64,000 nt of DNA from Euzebya sp. (GTDB lineage Bacteria > Actinomycetota > Nitriliruptoria > Euzebyales > Euzebyaceae), in assembly GCF_964222135.1 (NCBI RefSeq), contig NZ_CAXQBR010000026.1, forward strand, positions 43,092-107,091, read 5' to 3'. A model generated the notes under the pieces. It made no database searches. It was not told where the DNA came from and saw only the letters and a program-made list of their open reading frames with translations. Positions within the stretch are counted from its first letter, which is position 1, and each line of letters starts with the position of its first letter. This document shows, in pieces, positions 8,737-16,707 of the stretch. A program made the position numbers and the translations under genes.

Positions 8737-9351
8737 TCAGCGGGGGTTGGCGATCCCCTCAGTCCACAGCCGCAGACCCTCGCCGTCGCCCACGTAGGTC
8801 GACCCGTCGACCGGGCAGCGCCACGTCCCGTCGGGGCGCTCGGTCAGGCGGACGCCCTGCCGCCCGACCCACCCGATCCGGCGCGCGGGCACCCCGGCCA
8901 CCAGCGCGTGGGCCGGCACGTCGCGGGTGACCACGGCCCCGGCGGCGACCAGGGCCCACTCCCCCACCGACACCCCGGCCACGACCGTCGCGCTGGCCCC
9001 GATGGCGGCGCCCTGCCCGATCCTGACAGGTCGGGGCTCCCAGTCGGCCGCGGACTTCAACGCCCCGTCCGGGGTGATCGCCCGCGGGTTCAGGTCGTTG
9101 GTGATCACCGCGGCCGGGCCGATGAACACCCCGTCGGCGAGCTCGGCGGGGGCGTAGACCAGGGCGAGGTTCTGGATCTTGCACCGGTCCCCCACGCGGA
9201 CGCCGGCGTCGATGAACGCCCCCCGCCCGACGACGCAGCCCGCGCCGACGACAGCGCCCGTCCGGACCTGCGCGAGCCCCCACACCTTCGCCCCCTCCCC
9301 CACGGATGCCCCGTCCTCCACGATCGCGTCGTCGTGCACGAAGGCGCTCAC
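8737..9351 (-). CDS. Left-handed beta-helix sugar N-acyltransferase (WbpD/WlbB-like)
   Basis: A 204-residue hexapeptide-repeat acyltransferase. Repeats such as VVGAGCVVGRGAFIDAGVRV and PVRIGQGAAIGASATVVAGV build the left-handed helix, the KIQNLALVY segment is typical of the WbpD/WlbB group, and AGVPARRIGWV closes the domain as in that group. It would acetylate the 3-amino group of a UDP-2-acetamido-3-amino sugar (uronate) for surface glycan. The GTG start overlaps the dehydrogenase stop by 4 bases (GTGA), a translational-coupling arrangement. Together with the two genes upstream it forms the transaminase-dehydrogenase-acyltransferase set. The exact substrate cannot be fixed from sequence. Confidence 0.85.
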   Translation of the reverse strand: MSAFVHDDAIVEDGASVGEGAKVWGLAQVRTGAVVGAGCVVGRGAFIDAGVRVGDRCKIQNLALVYAPAELADGVFIGPAAVITNDLNPRAITPDGALKSAADWEPRPVRIGQGAAIGASATVVAGVSVGEWALVAAGAVVTRDVPAHALVAGVPARRIGWVGRQGVRLTERPDGTWRCPVDGSTYVGDGEGLRLWTEGIANPR

Positions 9352-10364
9352 GGCCTGACCACCTCGACCGTCTGCCCGGTCCGCGCGGAGGCGAGCAGCG
9401 CCTCGGCGACCCGCACCGCCTGCAGCCCCTCGGCCACCGACACGACGGCCGCCGTCGAGTCGACGCCGAGGATCGCGTCGCGGAAGGCCTCCAGCTCGAC
9501 CACCAGCGGCTCGCGCTTGGGGATCGCGTAGCGGGTGACGTCGCCCTCTGTGACGCCGCGGAAGGTGCGCATCGCGTCCCAGCGGAGCGGCTCGGTGCCG
9601 TTCGCGTGGAAGGTGAGGTCCGCGGTGACGGTGTCGGCGACGAACTTGCCCTTCTCGCCGAGGATCACGGTCGTCCGCTCCTTCGTCGGGTTCAGCCAGT
9701 TCACCTGGTGCGTCGTCACCGTCCCGTCCGCCAGCCGGCCGGTCGCGGCCAGCAGGTCCTCGTGCGCCCGGCCCGCCTTGTGGGCGGTGAGTGCGGTCAC
9801 CGACGCGTACGGCGAGCCCCCGACCCAGGCGGTCAGGTCCACGTCGTGCGTGGCCAGGTCGAGGACGACGCCGACGTCGGCGATCCGCTCGGGGAACGGG
9901 CCCTGGCGGCTGGTGGCGATCTGGTGGACCTCGCCGAGCTCGCCGGCCTCCAGGCGCTGCCGCAGGGCGATCAGGGCCGGGTTGCACCGCTCGATGTGGC
10001 CGACCGCGCCGACCACACCCGCCCGCTCCACGGCGTCCGCGATGGCCGACGCGGCCGAGACGTCCCCCGCCAGCGGCTTCTCCACCAGCACGTGCACCCC
10101 CGCCTCGGCCAGCTGGACCGCGACGTCCCGGTGGTGGGCGGTGGGGGCGGCGACGACGCAGCAGTCGATGCCGGCGTCGAGCAACCCGTCGAGGGAGGGG
10201 TGGAGGGGCACGCCGTCCACGACGTCCGGCTGGCCGGGATCGCCGGCGACGGCAGGATCGACGACCCCGACGAGGTCCACGCCCTCGAGCGACCGGAGCA
10301 CCCGCGCGTGGTTCCGCCCCATTGCGCCCAGCCCGACCACGCCCGCGCGGAGCCGCTCAGCCAC
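9348..10364 (-). CDS. Gfo/Idh/MocA-family UDP-sugar dehydrogenase (WbpB/WlbA-like)
   Basis: A 338-residue NAD(P)-dependent oxidoreductase. The Rossmann motif VVGLGAMGRNHARVL is at the N-terminus, EKPLAGD carries the conserved lysine of the family, and GHIERCNPAL is typical of the UDP-GlcNAc(A) 3-dehydrogenases. It would oxidise C3 of the UDP-sugar so that the DegT enzyme can transaminate it. GTG 10364 lies in an 8-bp overlap with the upstream transaminase stop and has GGGAGGGG about 9 bases upstream. A GTG at 10394 is an alternative that adds ten residues. The order transaminase-dehydrogenase-acyltransferase indicates a nucleotide-sugar pathway, presumably for envelope glycans. Confidence 0.87.
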   Translation of the reverse strand: MAERLRAGVVGLGAMGRNHARVLRSLEGVDLVGVVDPAVAGDPGQPDVVDGVPLHPSLDGLLDAGIDCCVVAAPTAHHRDVAVQLAEAGVHVLVEKPLAGDVSAASAIADAVERAGVVGAVGHIERCNPALIALRQRLEAGELGEVHQIATSRQGPFPERIADVGVVLDLATHDVDLTAWVGGSPYASVTALTAHKAGRAHEDLLAATGRLADGTVTTHQVNWLNPTKERTTVILGEKGKFVADTVTADLTFHANGTEPLRWDAMRTFRGVTEGDVTRYAIPKREPLVVELEAFRDAILGVDSTAAVVSVAEGLQAVRVAEALLASARTGQTVEVVRP

Positions 10365-11445
10365 CGGCGCCGACCCCTCCCGCGGAACCCACACCGTTGA
10401 CCGCCTCCACGATCGCGGTCACCTCGTCGTCCGTCAGGTCCGGGCGGACCGGCAGGCTCAGCACCTCCGTCGCCGCCCGCTCGGTCTCGGGCAGGTCGAG
10501 GTCCAGCCCGAAGCTCGGCAGGCGGTGGACCGGCGTCGGGTAGTACACGCCGCTGGCGATCCCCCGGGCGCGCAGGTGGTCAGCAAGCGCGTCACGGTCT
10601 CCGCTGCGCACGGTGTACTGGTGGTAGGCGTGCGTCGCCGCAGCGGCCACCGGCGGCACGACCACACCCGTCAGCTCGGCATCCAGCCGCGCCGCGTTGG
10701 CCTGCCGGCGCGCGGTCCACCCCTCCACCTGGGTCAGCTGGACCCGGCCGATCGCCCCGCCCAGGTCGGTCATGCGGGCGTTGAAGCCGACCAGCTCGTT
10801 GGCGTAGCGCTGGGCCATCCCCTGGTTGCGGAGCAGGCGGACGGTCCGGGCGACCTGCTCGTCAGCGGTGACGACCATCCCGCCCTCGCCCGTCGTCATG
10901 TTCTTGGTCGGGTAGAAGCTGAACATCGCGAGGTCGCCGAGCGCGCCAACCGGCCGGCCGTCCCACGTCGCGAGGTGCGCCTGGGCCGCGTCCTCGACCA
11001 GCGCCAGCGACGACCGGTCGGCCACCGCCCGCAGCGCGGTCATGTCGGCGGGGTGCCCGTAGAGGTGGACCGGCATGACCGCCGCGGTGCGGGGCCCCAC
11101 GGCTGCCGCGACGGCGGCGGGGTCCACGCAGAACGTGGCCGGGTCGATGTCGACGAACACCGGGTCGGCGCCGCACAGGCGGACGGCGTTGGCGGTGGCC
11201 GCGAAGGTGAAGGAGGGGACGATCACCTCGTCCCCCGGGCCGATCCCGAGGGCCAGCAGGCCGAGGTGCAGCGCCGACGTCCCCGAGCTGACGGCCACGC
11301 AGGTCCGGTCGTCGACGAACGCGGAGAACTCGGCCTCGAACGCCTCCACCTCCACACCCTGGGCGAGCATCCCGGTCGCCATCACGCGGTCGACGGCCCC
11401 CCGCTCGGCGTCCCCGATGATCGGGCTCGACAGGTGGATGATCAC
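10357..11445 (-). CDS. DegT/DnrJ/EryC1 sugar aminotransferase (WbpE-like)
   Basis: A 362-residue PLP-dependent aminotransferase. SSGTSALHLGLLALGIGPGD binds cofactor phosphate, VEDAAQAH contains the PLP aspartate, and FSFYPTKNMTTGEGG carries the Schiff-base lysine. The length and motifs match WbpE/WlbC-like enzymes that transfer an amino group to a 3-keto UDP-sugar. The start is GTG 11445, four bases inside the end of the PIN toxin gene (GTGA overlap). So the first gene of the sugar set appears to be translationally coupled to a VapC toxin, which is unusual. It overlaps the dehydrogenase gene downstream by 8 bp. Confidence 0.88.
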   Translation of the reverse strand: MIIHLSSPIIGDAERGAVDRVMATGMLAQGVEVEAFEAEFSAFVDDRTCVAVSSGTSALHLGLLALGIGPGDEVIVPSFTFAATANAVRLCGADPVFVDIDPATFCVDPAAVAAAVGPRTAAVMPVHLYGHPADMTALRAVADRSSLALVEDAAQAHLATWDGRPVGALGDLAMFSFYPTKNMTTGEGGMVVTADEQVARTVRLLRNQGMAQRYANELVGFNARMTDLGGAIGRVQLTQVEGWTARRQANAARLDAELTGVVVPPVAAAATHAYHQYTVRSGDRDALADHLRARGIASGVYYPTPVHRLPSFGLDLDLPETERAATEVLSLPVRPDLTDDEVTAIVEAVNGVGSAGGVGAGG

Positions 11446-11849
11446 GGCTGTCCCCCGTGGTCGGCGGGGTGGCGCACGGCACAGGGGGGATCGGCCCTCG
11501 CGATGCGCAGGTCCGTGGTGACCAGTGCCGCACCCAACCGCTCTGCGAGCGCCACGTAGAGGCCGTCGAGGACGCGGATCCGATCACCGAGCTCGTACGC
11601 CCGTCGCGACAGCTGGCGGTCGACGGGGTGCAGCTCCTGGGGCAGCCCCATCGCCTCGTCGAGCGCGTCCGCTGCCCCGCGATGTGACACATCACCCGCT
11701 CGCGCCAAGCGGCTGAGGGCCGACAGCACCTCCGCGGGCTGGTGGGCCGGGGCATGGATCTCCTCGTCCTCCAGCACCGCGAGGACCCATTCGCCTGACG
11801 GCCTGTCCGCAACCACGTCGACGAGGGCGGCCGCGTCCAGGACGATCAT
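11442..11849 (-). CDS. vapC: PIN-domain toxin (VapC family)
   Basis: A 135-residue PIN ribonuclease. Acidic residues expected in the active site are visible: MIVLDAAALVDVV at the start, AEVLSAL in the middle, and LDGLYVALAERLGAALVTTDLRIARA at the end. Toxins of this family usually cleave specific tRNAs or rRNA and are held inactive by VapB. Both ends overlap neighbours by 4 bases: the antitoxin upstream (ATGA) and the DegT gene downstream (GTGA). It therefore sits inside what looks like a continuous transcription unit from the EAL gene to the sugar genes. Confidence 0.88.
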   Translation of the reverse strand: MIVLDAAALVDVVADRPSGEWVLAVLEDEEIHAPAHQPAEVLSALSRLARAGDVSHRGAADALDEAMGLPQELHPVDRQLSRRAYELGDRIRVLDGLYVALAERLGAALVTTDLRIARADPPCAVRHPADHGGQP

Positions 11850-12070
11850 GCGCCGAACTCCTCGCGCACCGCGTCCATGAGGTCGCCGGTCCCGATGCTG
11901 GTCTCCGTCGACCGGCGCGGCCGCGCACGAACTGCTCGTATCCAGTTCGCCACCGAGCGGTCGCGGAGCTCCTGCTCCACGGCTCGTTGGGCCAGCTCGG
12001 ACAGTGAGAGGCCGCCGCGACGGGCCCGGTCGTAGAGGTCATCGGGCAGGTAGACGCTGACCTTGGGCAT
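11846..12070 (-). CDS. vapB: Ribbon-helix-helix antitoxin (VapB family)
   Basis: A 74-residue antitoxin. The N-terminal strand MPKVSVYLPDDLYDRAR followed by LSLSELAQRAVEQELR is a CopG-type ribbon-helix-helix, and the charged C-terminus (SIGTGDLMDAVREEFGA) would bind the toxin. The gene starts 21 bp after the hybrid kinase stop and its TGA overlaps the vapC ATG. As with other VapB proteins it may autorepress its own promoter, although no separate promoter is obvious in the 21-bp gap. Confidence 0.85.
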   Translation of the reverse strand: MPKVSVYLPDDLYDRARRGGLSLSELAQRAVEQELRDRSVANWIRAVRARPRRSTETSIGTGDLMDAVREEFGA

Positions 12071-12091
12071 ACCCCCAGGGTACCCCCACGC

Positions 12092-14098
12092 TCACCCCGT
12101 CCCGTCCAGCACCTCCCGGACGGTCCGGAGCAGGCGAGCGGTGGTGAACGGCTTGGGCAGGACGGCCTGGACGTCGAGGTCGTCGAGCTCGGCGCGGGAG
12201 ATGGCGGTCTGCACGCCGCTCGAGGCGATCACCGGGACGTCGTCCAGGTGCTCGCGGATCGCCCGGATCGTCGCGGCGCCGTCCATCCCCGGCATCATCA
12301 TGTCGGTCACCACCACGGCGACGTCCTCGCGCTGGGACGCGAGCTCGGCCGCCTCGGCGCCGCCACCGGCGACCAGGACGTCGTACCCCTCCCCCTCGAG
12401 GGTCACCGCGACCGTGGTGCGGATGACCTCCTCGTCGTCGACGACCAGGACCACCTCGCCGCCGCCGGCCACCTCCCCCTCGCCCGCGCCGGCCGCCTGG
12501 GCGGCGGACCCGTCGGGGGCGGCCGGGAGGTGCACCTCGAAGGTCGTGCCCTCCCCCGGGCGGCTGTCGACCTCGATGAACCCGCCGTGGCTGCGCACGA
12601 TCCCGGCCGTCACCGACAGGCCGAGTCCGGTCCCCTGCCCCTGGCCCTTGGTGGTGAAGAACGGCTCGAAGATGCGCTGGACGACGTCGGGGGGCATGCC
12701 GCTCCCCTCGTCCTTGACCGCCAGCCTCACGTAGCGGCCCGTCGCGACGTCGCTGTTCCGGACGGCCTGGGCATCGACCACGACGTTGGCCGCCGAGAGC
12801 GACAGCTGCCCGCCGCTCGGCATCGCGTCCCGCGCGTTGACGCACAGGTTCAACAGCACCTGGTGCAGCTGGGTGGGGTCGCCGACGACCGGCCACAGGT
12901 CCGGGTCGGCGTCGCGGGTCGTGCGGACGGACTTGAGGAAGGTCTCGTCGGCGAAGCGCTGGACCTCCGCGAGCAACTCGTCGACGTCGACGGTGACGCG
13001 CTCCCCCTCGACCCCCCGGGCGAACGTGAGGATCTGCCCGACGATGTCCGCGCCGCGGCGGGCGCTGCCGGCCATCAGGTCGATCACCTTCAGCTTGACC
13101 GGATCGGTCTCCCCGCGGCGGAGGATCGGCTCGGCCATCATCACCGGGGTCAGCACGTTGTTCAGGTCGTGGGCGATCCCCCCGGCCAGCTCACCGATCG
13201 ACTCCATCCGCTGGACGCGGGCGAGGTGCTGCTCGAAGGCGCGGCGCTCGGTCACGTCGGCGTTGATGACCATGATCGAGCGGGGCTCGCCGTCGTCGTC
13301 GCGGACGAGGGTCCAGCTGGACTCGACGACGATGGCCTCGCCGGCGCTGTCGTGCTGGTGGAGCTCGCCGGCCCACTCCCCCTCCAGCTGGACGGTGGCG
13401 CGCACGTCGTCGTAGACGTCGACGTCCTCGTGCAGCAGCGCCCGGCTCGACTGGCCGATCGCCTCCCGCGCCGTCCAGCCGTAGAGCAGCTCGGCACGGC
13501 GGTTGAAGTACGTGATCCGGTCGTCGAGGTCGCTGACGATGATCGCGTCGCTGGCCTTGTCGAGCAGCTCGGCCTGCTCGCTCAGCTTGGCCCCGTGGGA
13601 CTGCAGCGCCAGCCGGTCGCTGCGCTCGCGGGTGACGTCCCGGAAGTAGACGGACAGCCCGTGATCCGAGGGGTGGACCCGCAGCGTGAACCAGCGGTCG
13701 ATCGGCCGGAACCACCACTCGTCGAGCACGACCGGCTCGTCGCCGGCCATCGCCGCGTGGAAGGCGTGGTACAGCGGCGTGTCGACCAGGTGCGGGAACG
13801 AGTGCCAGAAGTTCCGGCCGAGGACGTCCTGGCCGCGACCGGTCAGGATCGCGAGGGCCTGGCGGTTCGCATACGTGACGCACCAGTCCCGGTCGACGGT
13901 GTAGAACGCGTCGCTGATCCGCTCGAGCGTCGCGGCGAGCCGCGACTCGGGTGGAGGAGCCCCCGGCGCGGTCGTCCCCTCCCCCGCCGTCCCCGCGTCG
14001 CTGCCACGTCGGGCCCGCCCGACGACGACCGCTGCCAGGACGCCGAGCGCGAGGCCGATCGCGAGGCCCGCCACGAGCCCCAGCGCCACGTCAGGCAC
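12092..14098 (-). CDS. PAS-containing hybrid histidine kinase
   Basis: A 668-residue membrane-tethered sensor. One N-terminal membrane helix (residues 3-27) is followed by two PAS domains (about 50-165 and 175-285), a HisKA domain with phospho-acceptor H310 in GGIAHDLNN, a HATPase domain (N box LCVNARDAM, DEGSGMPPDVV, FFTTKGQGQGTGLGL) and a C-terminal receiver (VVDDEEV, VVTDMMMPGMDG with the phospho-aspartate, and LPKPFT with the lysine). It should autophosphorylate and pass phosphate to its own receiver. GTG 14098 overlaps the stop of the upstream EAL gene by 8 bp. The ending without an HTH means output must go through another protein. The pairing with an EAL protein suggests a link to c-di-GMP. 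Confidence 0.9.
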   Translation of the reverse strand: MPDVALGLVAGLAIGLALGVLAAVVVGRARRGSDAGTAGEGTTAPGAPPPESRLAATLERISDAFYTVDRDWCVTYANRQALAILTGRGQDVLGRNFWHSFPHLVDTPLYHAFHAAMAGDEPVVLDEWWFRPIDRWFTLRVHPSDHGLSVYFRDVTRERSDRLALQSHGAKLSEQAELLDKASDAIIVSDLDDRITYFNRRAELLYGWTAREAIGQSSRALLHEDVDVYDDVRATVQLEGEWAGELHQHDSAGEAIVVESSWTLVRDDDGEPRSIMVINADVTERRAFEQHLARVQRMESIGELAGGIAHDLNNVLTPVMMAEPILRRGETDPVKLKVIDLMAGSARRGADIVGQILTFARGVEGERVTVDVDELLAEVQRFADETFLKSVRTTRDADPDLWPVVGDPTQLHQVLLNLCVNARDAMPSGGQLSLSAANVVVDAQAVRNSDVATGRYVRLAVKDEGSGMPPDVVQRIFEPFFTTKGQGQGTGLGLSVTAGIVRSHGGFIEVDSRPGEGTTFEVHLPAAPDGSAAQAAGAGEGEVAGGGEVVLVVDDEEVIRTTVAVTLEGEGYDVLVAGGGAEAAELASQREDVAVVVTDMMMPGMDGAATIRAIREHLDDVPVIASSGVQTAISRAELDDLDVQAVLPKPFTTARLLRTVREVLDGTG

Positions 14099-16493
14099 GG
14101 ACCCCCGCGGGCACGTCGCCCCGGTCGCGTCGCCGCTCGACCAGCCGAGCGGTCAGGGCCTCCGGCGCGGCCGGACGACCCAGCAGGAACCCCTGCACGC
14201 GGTCGCAGCCGAGCGCGGCGACGGTCTCGAGCTGCGCGGCGGTCTCCACGCCCTCCGCCACGACCCCCAGGTCGAGGGCGCGGGCCATGGACGTGATCGC
14301 CTCCAGCATGTGCCGGTCGGCGTCCTCGGTCCCCCGACGGCTGATGAACGAGCGGTCGATCTTCAGCTCGTCCACCGGGAGGGTGTGGAGGTAGGCGAGG
14401 GAGGAGTAGCCGGTGCCGAAGTCGTCGATGGCGATCTGGACGCCGAGGTCGCGGAGCCGGTGGAGGTCGCGGGTGACCTGCGCAGACGTGCCCACGACCG
14501 AGGACTCGGTGATCTCGAGGCACAGCTGGGTGGGCGGCACGCCGGTCTCGGCGAGCACCGACGCGACCTCGCTCGGCAGGTCGCGGTCGCGGAGCTGCGC
14601 GGCGGCGACGTTCACCGAGACCCTGATGGGGTGGCCGGCCGCCCCCCAGGCGGCAGCCTGCCGGCAGGCGTCGCGGAGCACCACCCGGCCGATGTCGAGG
14701 ATCTGGCCGTTGGCTTCGGCGACGCCGATGAAGTCGAGGGGCGGGACGACGCCGCGGGCCGGGTGGCGCCAGCGGACCAGCGCCTCGGCGCCGACGATCC
14801 GGCCGGAGTCGACGTCGAGGACGGGTTGGTACTCGACGAACAGCTCGTCGCGCTCGAGGGCCAGGGCCAGGTCCCGCTCGACCTCGAGGTGGGCGGCGGC
14901 GTAGGCGGTCATGGAGGGGTCGAAGACCACCCAGGGCTGGCTGGTCCGCGTGGCGTGCGACAGGGCCGCGTAGGCGTCGCGGAGCAGGTGGTCCGGCGCC
15001 GCGTGGGGTCCGCGTCCATGGGTCACCCCGATCGTGGGCTGCACGGCGACGCCGGACATCGCCGGGTCGGGATCCGCGTCCGGGTCGACGGCGCCGGCGA
15101 GGAACGGCGCTTCGAACGCCTCCTGGACGGCGGAGACGATCCGGATGCCCGCCGCGCCGTCGGCGTCCGGCAGCAGGACGACCAGGACGTCGTCGTGGCC
15201 GCGCGCCAGCAGTCCCCCGGCGGGGACGACCGCGCCGAGGCGGCCGGCGGCCTCGGCCAGGAGCGCGGCAGCGGCGGCGTACCCGCGGCTCTGGGTGACC
15301 AGGCCGATGCGGCTCGACCCGATGGCGACCAGCGAGGCGCCGTGCCGGGCCTCGGGGTCCTCCAGCGCGGCGCCGACGGCGTGGAGGAGCGCGGTGGCGT
15401 TCGGCAGCCCGGTCTCGAGGTCGTGGGTCGTCCGGTGGTGCAGCTGCGCCTCGTGGCCGGCCCGGATGTCGAGCATGGCGTTGACCTGGGCGGCCAGCTC
15501 GGTCAGCTCGGCCGTGCCGCCGGGGTCGACGTGGGCACTCGCCGGATCCCGGCTGCCGGCCACGACCGCCGCGGTGATGCGGCGGAGGGGGGCGGCGACC
15601 CGGCGGTCGAGCACGAAGGCCGCCAGCGCCACGAAGGCGAGGGCGACGACGCCGACCAGGATCTCGCGCCACAGCACGTCGCGCGCGATCCCCACGACCA
15701 CGTCGCGTGGCACCGCCGCGGTGATCGCCCAGGGCGTGCCGCCCACGTCGGCGGTGGCCTGGTAGAGCCGCTCGCCGGCGTCGACGCGCCAGTCGCCGCG
15801 CGGGCTGCGGGGCACGTCGTCGACACCGTCGCCGACCCCGATCGGGCTGGCGGGCGAGGCGGACACGACCTGCCGACGCTCGGTGTCGACGACGGTGACG
15901 ACCGCGTCGCCAGCGCCGGGGAGCACCTCGGTCATGGCCGTGGCGGTCTCGTCGACGAACATGAGGTTGACGACGACGCCCGCGGGATCGCCGTCGGGCC
16001 CGAGCGGGGCGCCGACGGCCACGACGGGACGGGCGGTCAGCCCGTCGACGCCGTCCCAGACGACGGTCGTCCCGTCGGCGGCGAGCACCTGCGCCAGCCA
16101 CGCCTGATCGGCGTGCACGCCGGGTTCGCGTGCCGCCGGGTCGTCGGTGGAGGTGCAGGTGATCGTCCCGTCGGCGGTGACCAGCTCGAGGCGGAGGGTC
16201 GGGAAGACCCCGGCGCCCTGGGTGGCCAGGCTGCAGGCGTCGTTCGGGACCAGGCCGTCGACGAGGTTCGGCTGCGCCAAGAGGCCGTCGACGATCTGGA
16301 CGGACTGGTCGACGGTGGTGGTGACGGCCTCTGCGGCCTGCCCGGTCACCACGGCCATGTCGTCGAGGGTCTGGGCGCGGGTGGTCCGATCGGTCCACAC
16401 GAACCCGTAGGCGCTGGCGGCCAGCACCGCGACGGCAGCCGTGGCCACGATCAGCACGAGGTACGTGCGCACCGACCACCGGCTCTGCCTCAC
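14091..16493 (-). CDS. Membrane sensor with HAMP, degenerate GGDEF and EAL domain
   Basis: About 800 residues. Membrane helix 1 (YLVLIVATAAVAVLAASAYG) and helix 2 (ILVGVVALAFVALAAFVLD) bracket an extracellular sensor of about 280 residues, followed by HAMP. The GGDEF region has RGHDDV where GGDEF belongs, so it is unlikely to make c-di-GMP. The EAL domain looks complete: GAEALVRW, SVNVAAAQL, CLEITES, IDDFGTGYSS and VAEGVET, so it should hydrolyse c-di-GMP. The start is uncertain: in-frame codons upstream reach 16640, but the coding character begins near GTG 16493/16496. It overlaps the hybrid kinase gene by 8 bp, implying joint signalling. Confidence 0.85.
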   Translation of the reverse strand: MRQSRWSVRTYLVLIVATAAVAVLAASAYGFVWTDRTTRAQTLDDMAVVTGQAAEAVTTTVDQSVQIVDGLLAQPNLVDGLVPNDACSLATQGAGVFPTLRLELVTADGTITCTSTDDPAAREPGVHADQAWLAQVLAADGTTVVWDGVDGLTARPVVAVGAPLGPDGDPAGVVVNLMFVDETATAMTEVLPGAGDAVVTVVDTERRQVVSASPASPIGVGDGVDDVPRSPRGDWRVDAGERLYQATADVGGTPWAITAAVPRDVVVGIARDVLWREILVGVVALAFVALAAFVLDRRVAAPLRRITAAVVAGSRDPASAHVDPGGTAELTELAAQVNAMLDIRAGHEAQLHHRTTHDLETGLPNATALLHAVGAALEDPEARHGASLVAIGSSRIGLVTQSRGYAAAAALLAEAAGRLGAVVPAGGLLARGHDDVLVVLLPDADGAAGIRIVSAVQEAFEAPFLAGAVDPDADPDPAMSGVAVQPTIGVTHGRGPHAAPDHLLRDAYAALSHATRTSQPWVVFDPSMTAYAAAHLEVERDLALALERDELFVEYQPVLDVDSGRIVGAEALVRWRHPARGVVPPLDFIGVAEANGQILDIGRVVLRDACRQAAAWGAAGHPIRVSVNVAAAQLRDRDLPSEVASVLAETGVPPTQLCLEITESSVVGTSAQVTRDLHRLRDLGVQIAIDDFGTGYSSLAYLHTLPVDELKIDRSFISRRGTEDADRHMLEAITSMARALDLGVVAEGVETAAQLETVAALGCDRVQGFLLGRPAAPEALTARLVERRRDRGDVPAGVRA

Positions 16494-16654
16494 CACCTCT
16501 GCTTCACCACGTCCGCGGAGCCCCTCTCGACACGTCGACGGCCGACCCATCGCCAGGTGCATCGACCTACGGTGCGTCGGCCTTGAGCGACTGCCGGTCG
16601 GGATCTCACACCCTGAGGCTATGAGATCCGGTCTCATCATGCCCAGAACCGGCG

Positions 16655-16686
16655 GCGGTCCCGGCCACGTGGGTGACCGGGACCGC
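16655..16686 (-). terminator. Hairpin terminator after the 16708 surface gene
   Basis: GCGGTCCCGG (16655-16664) and CCGGGACCGC (16677-16686) form a perfect 10-bp stem with a 12-base loop, 22 bases past the stop of the S-layer-like gene. An adjoining dyad ATGAGA-TCCGG-TCTCAT (16621-16637) lies toward the EAL gene start and could be an operator. No long T tract is present. Confidence 0.6.
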
Positions 16687-16707
16687 GCTGTCAGCCGACC
16701 GTCGTGA

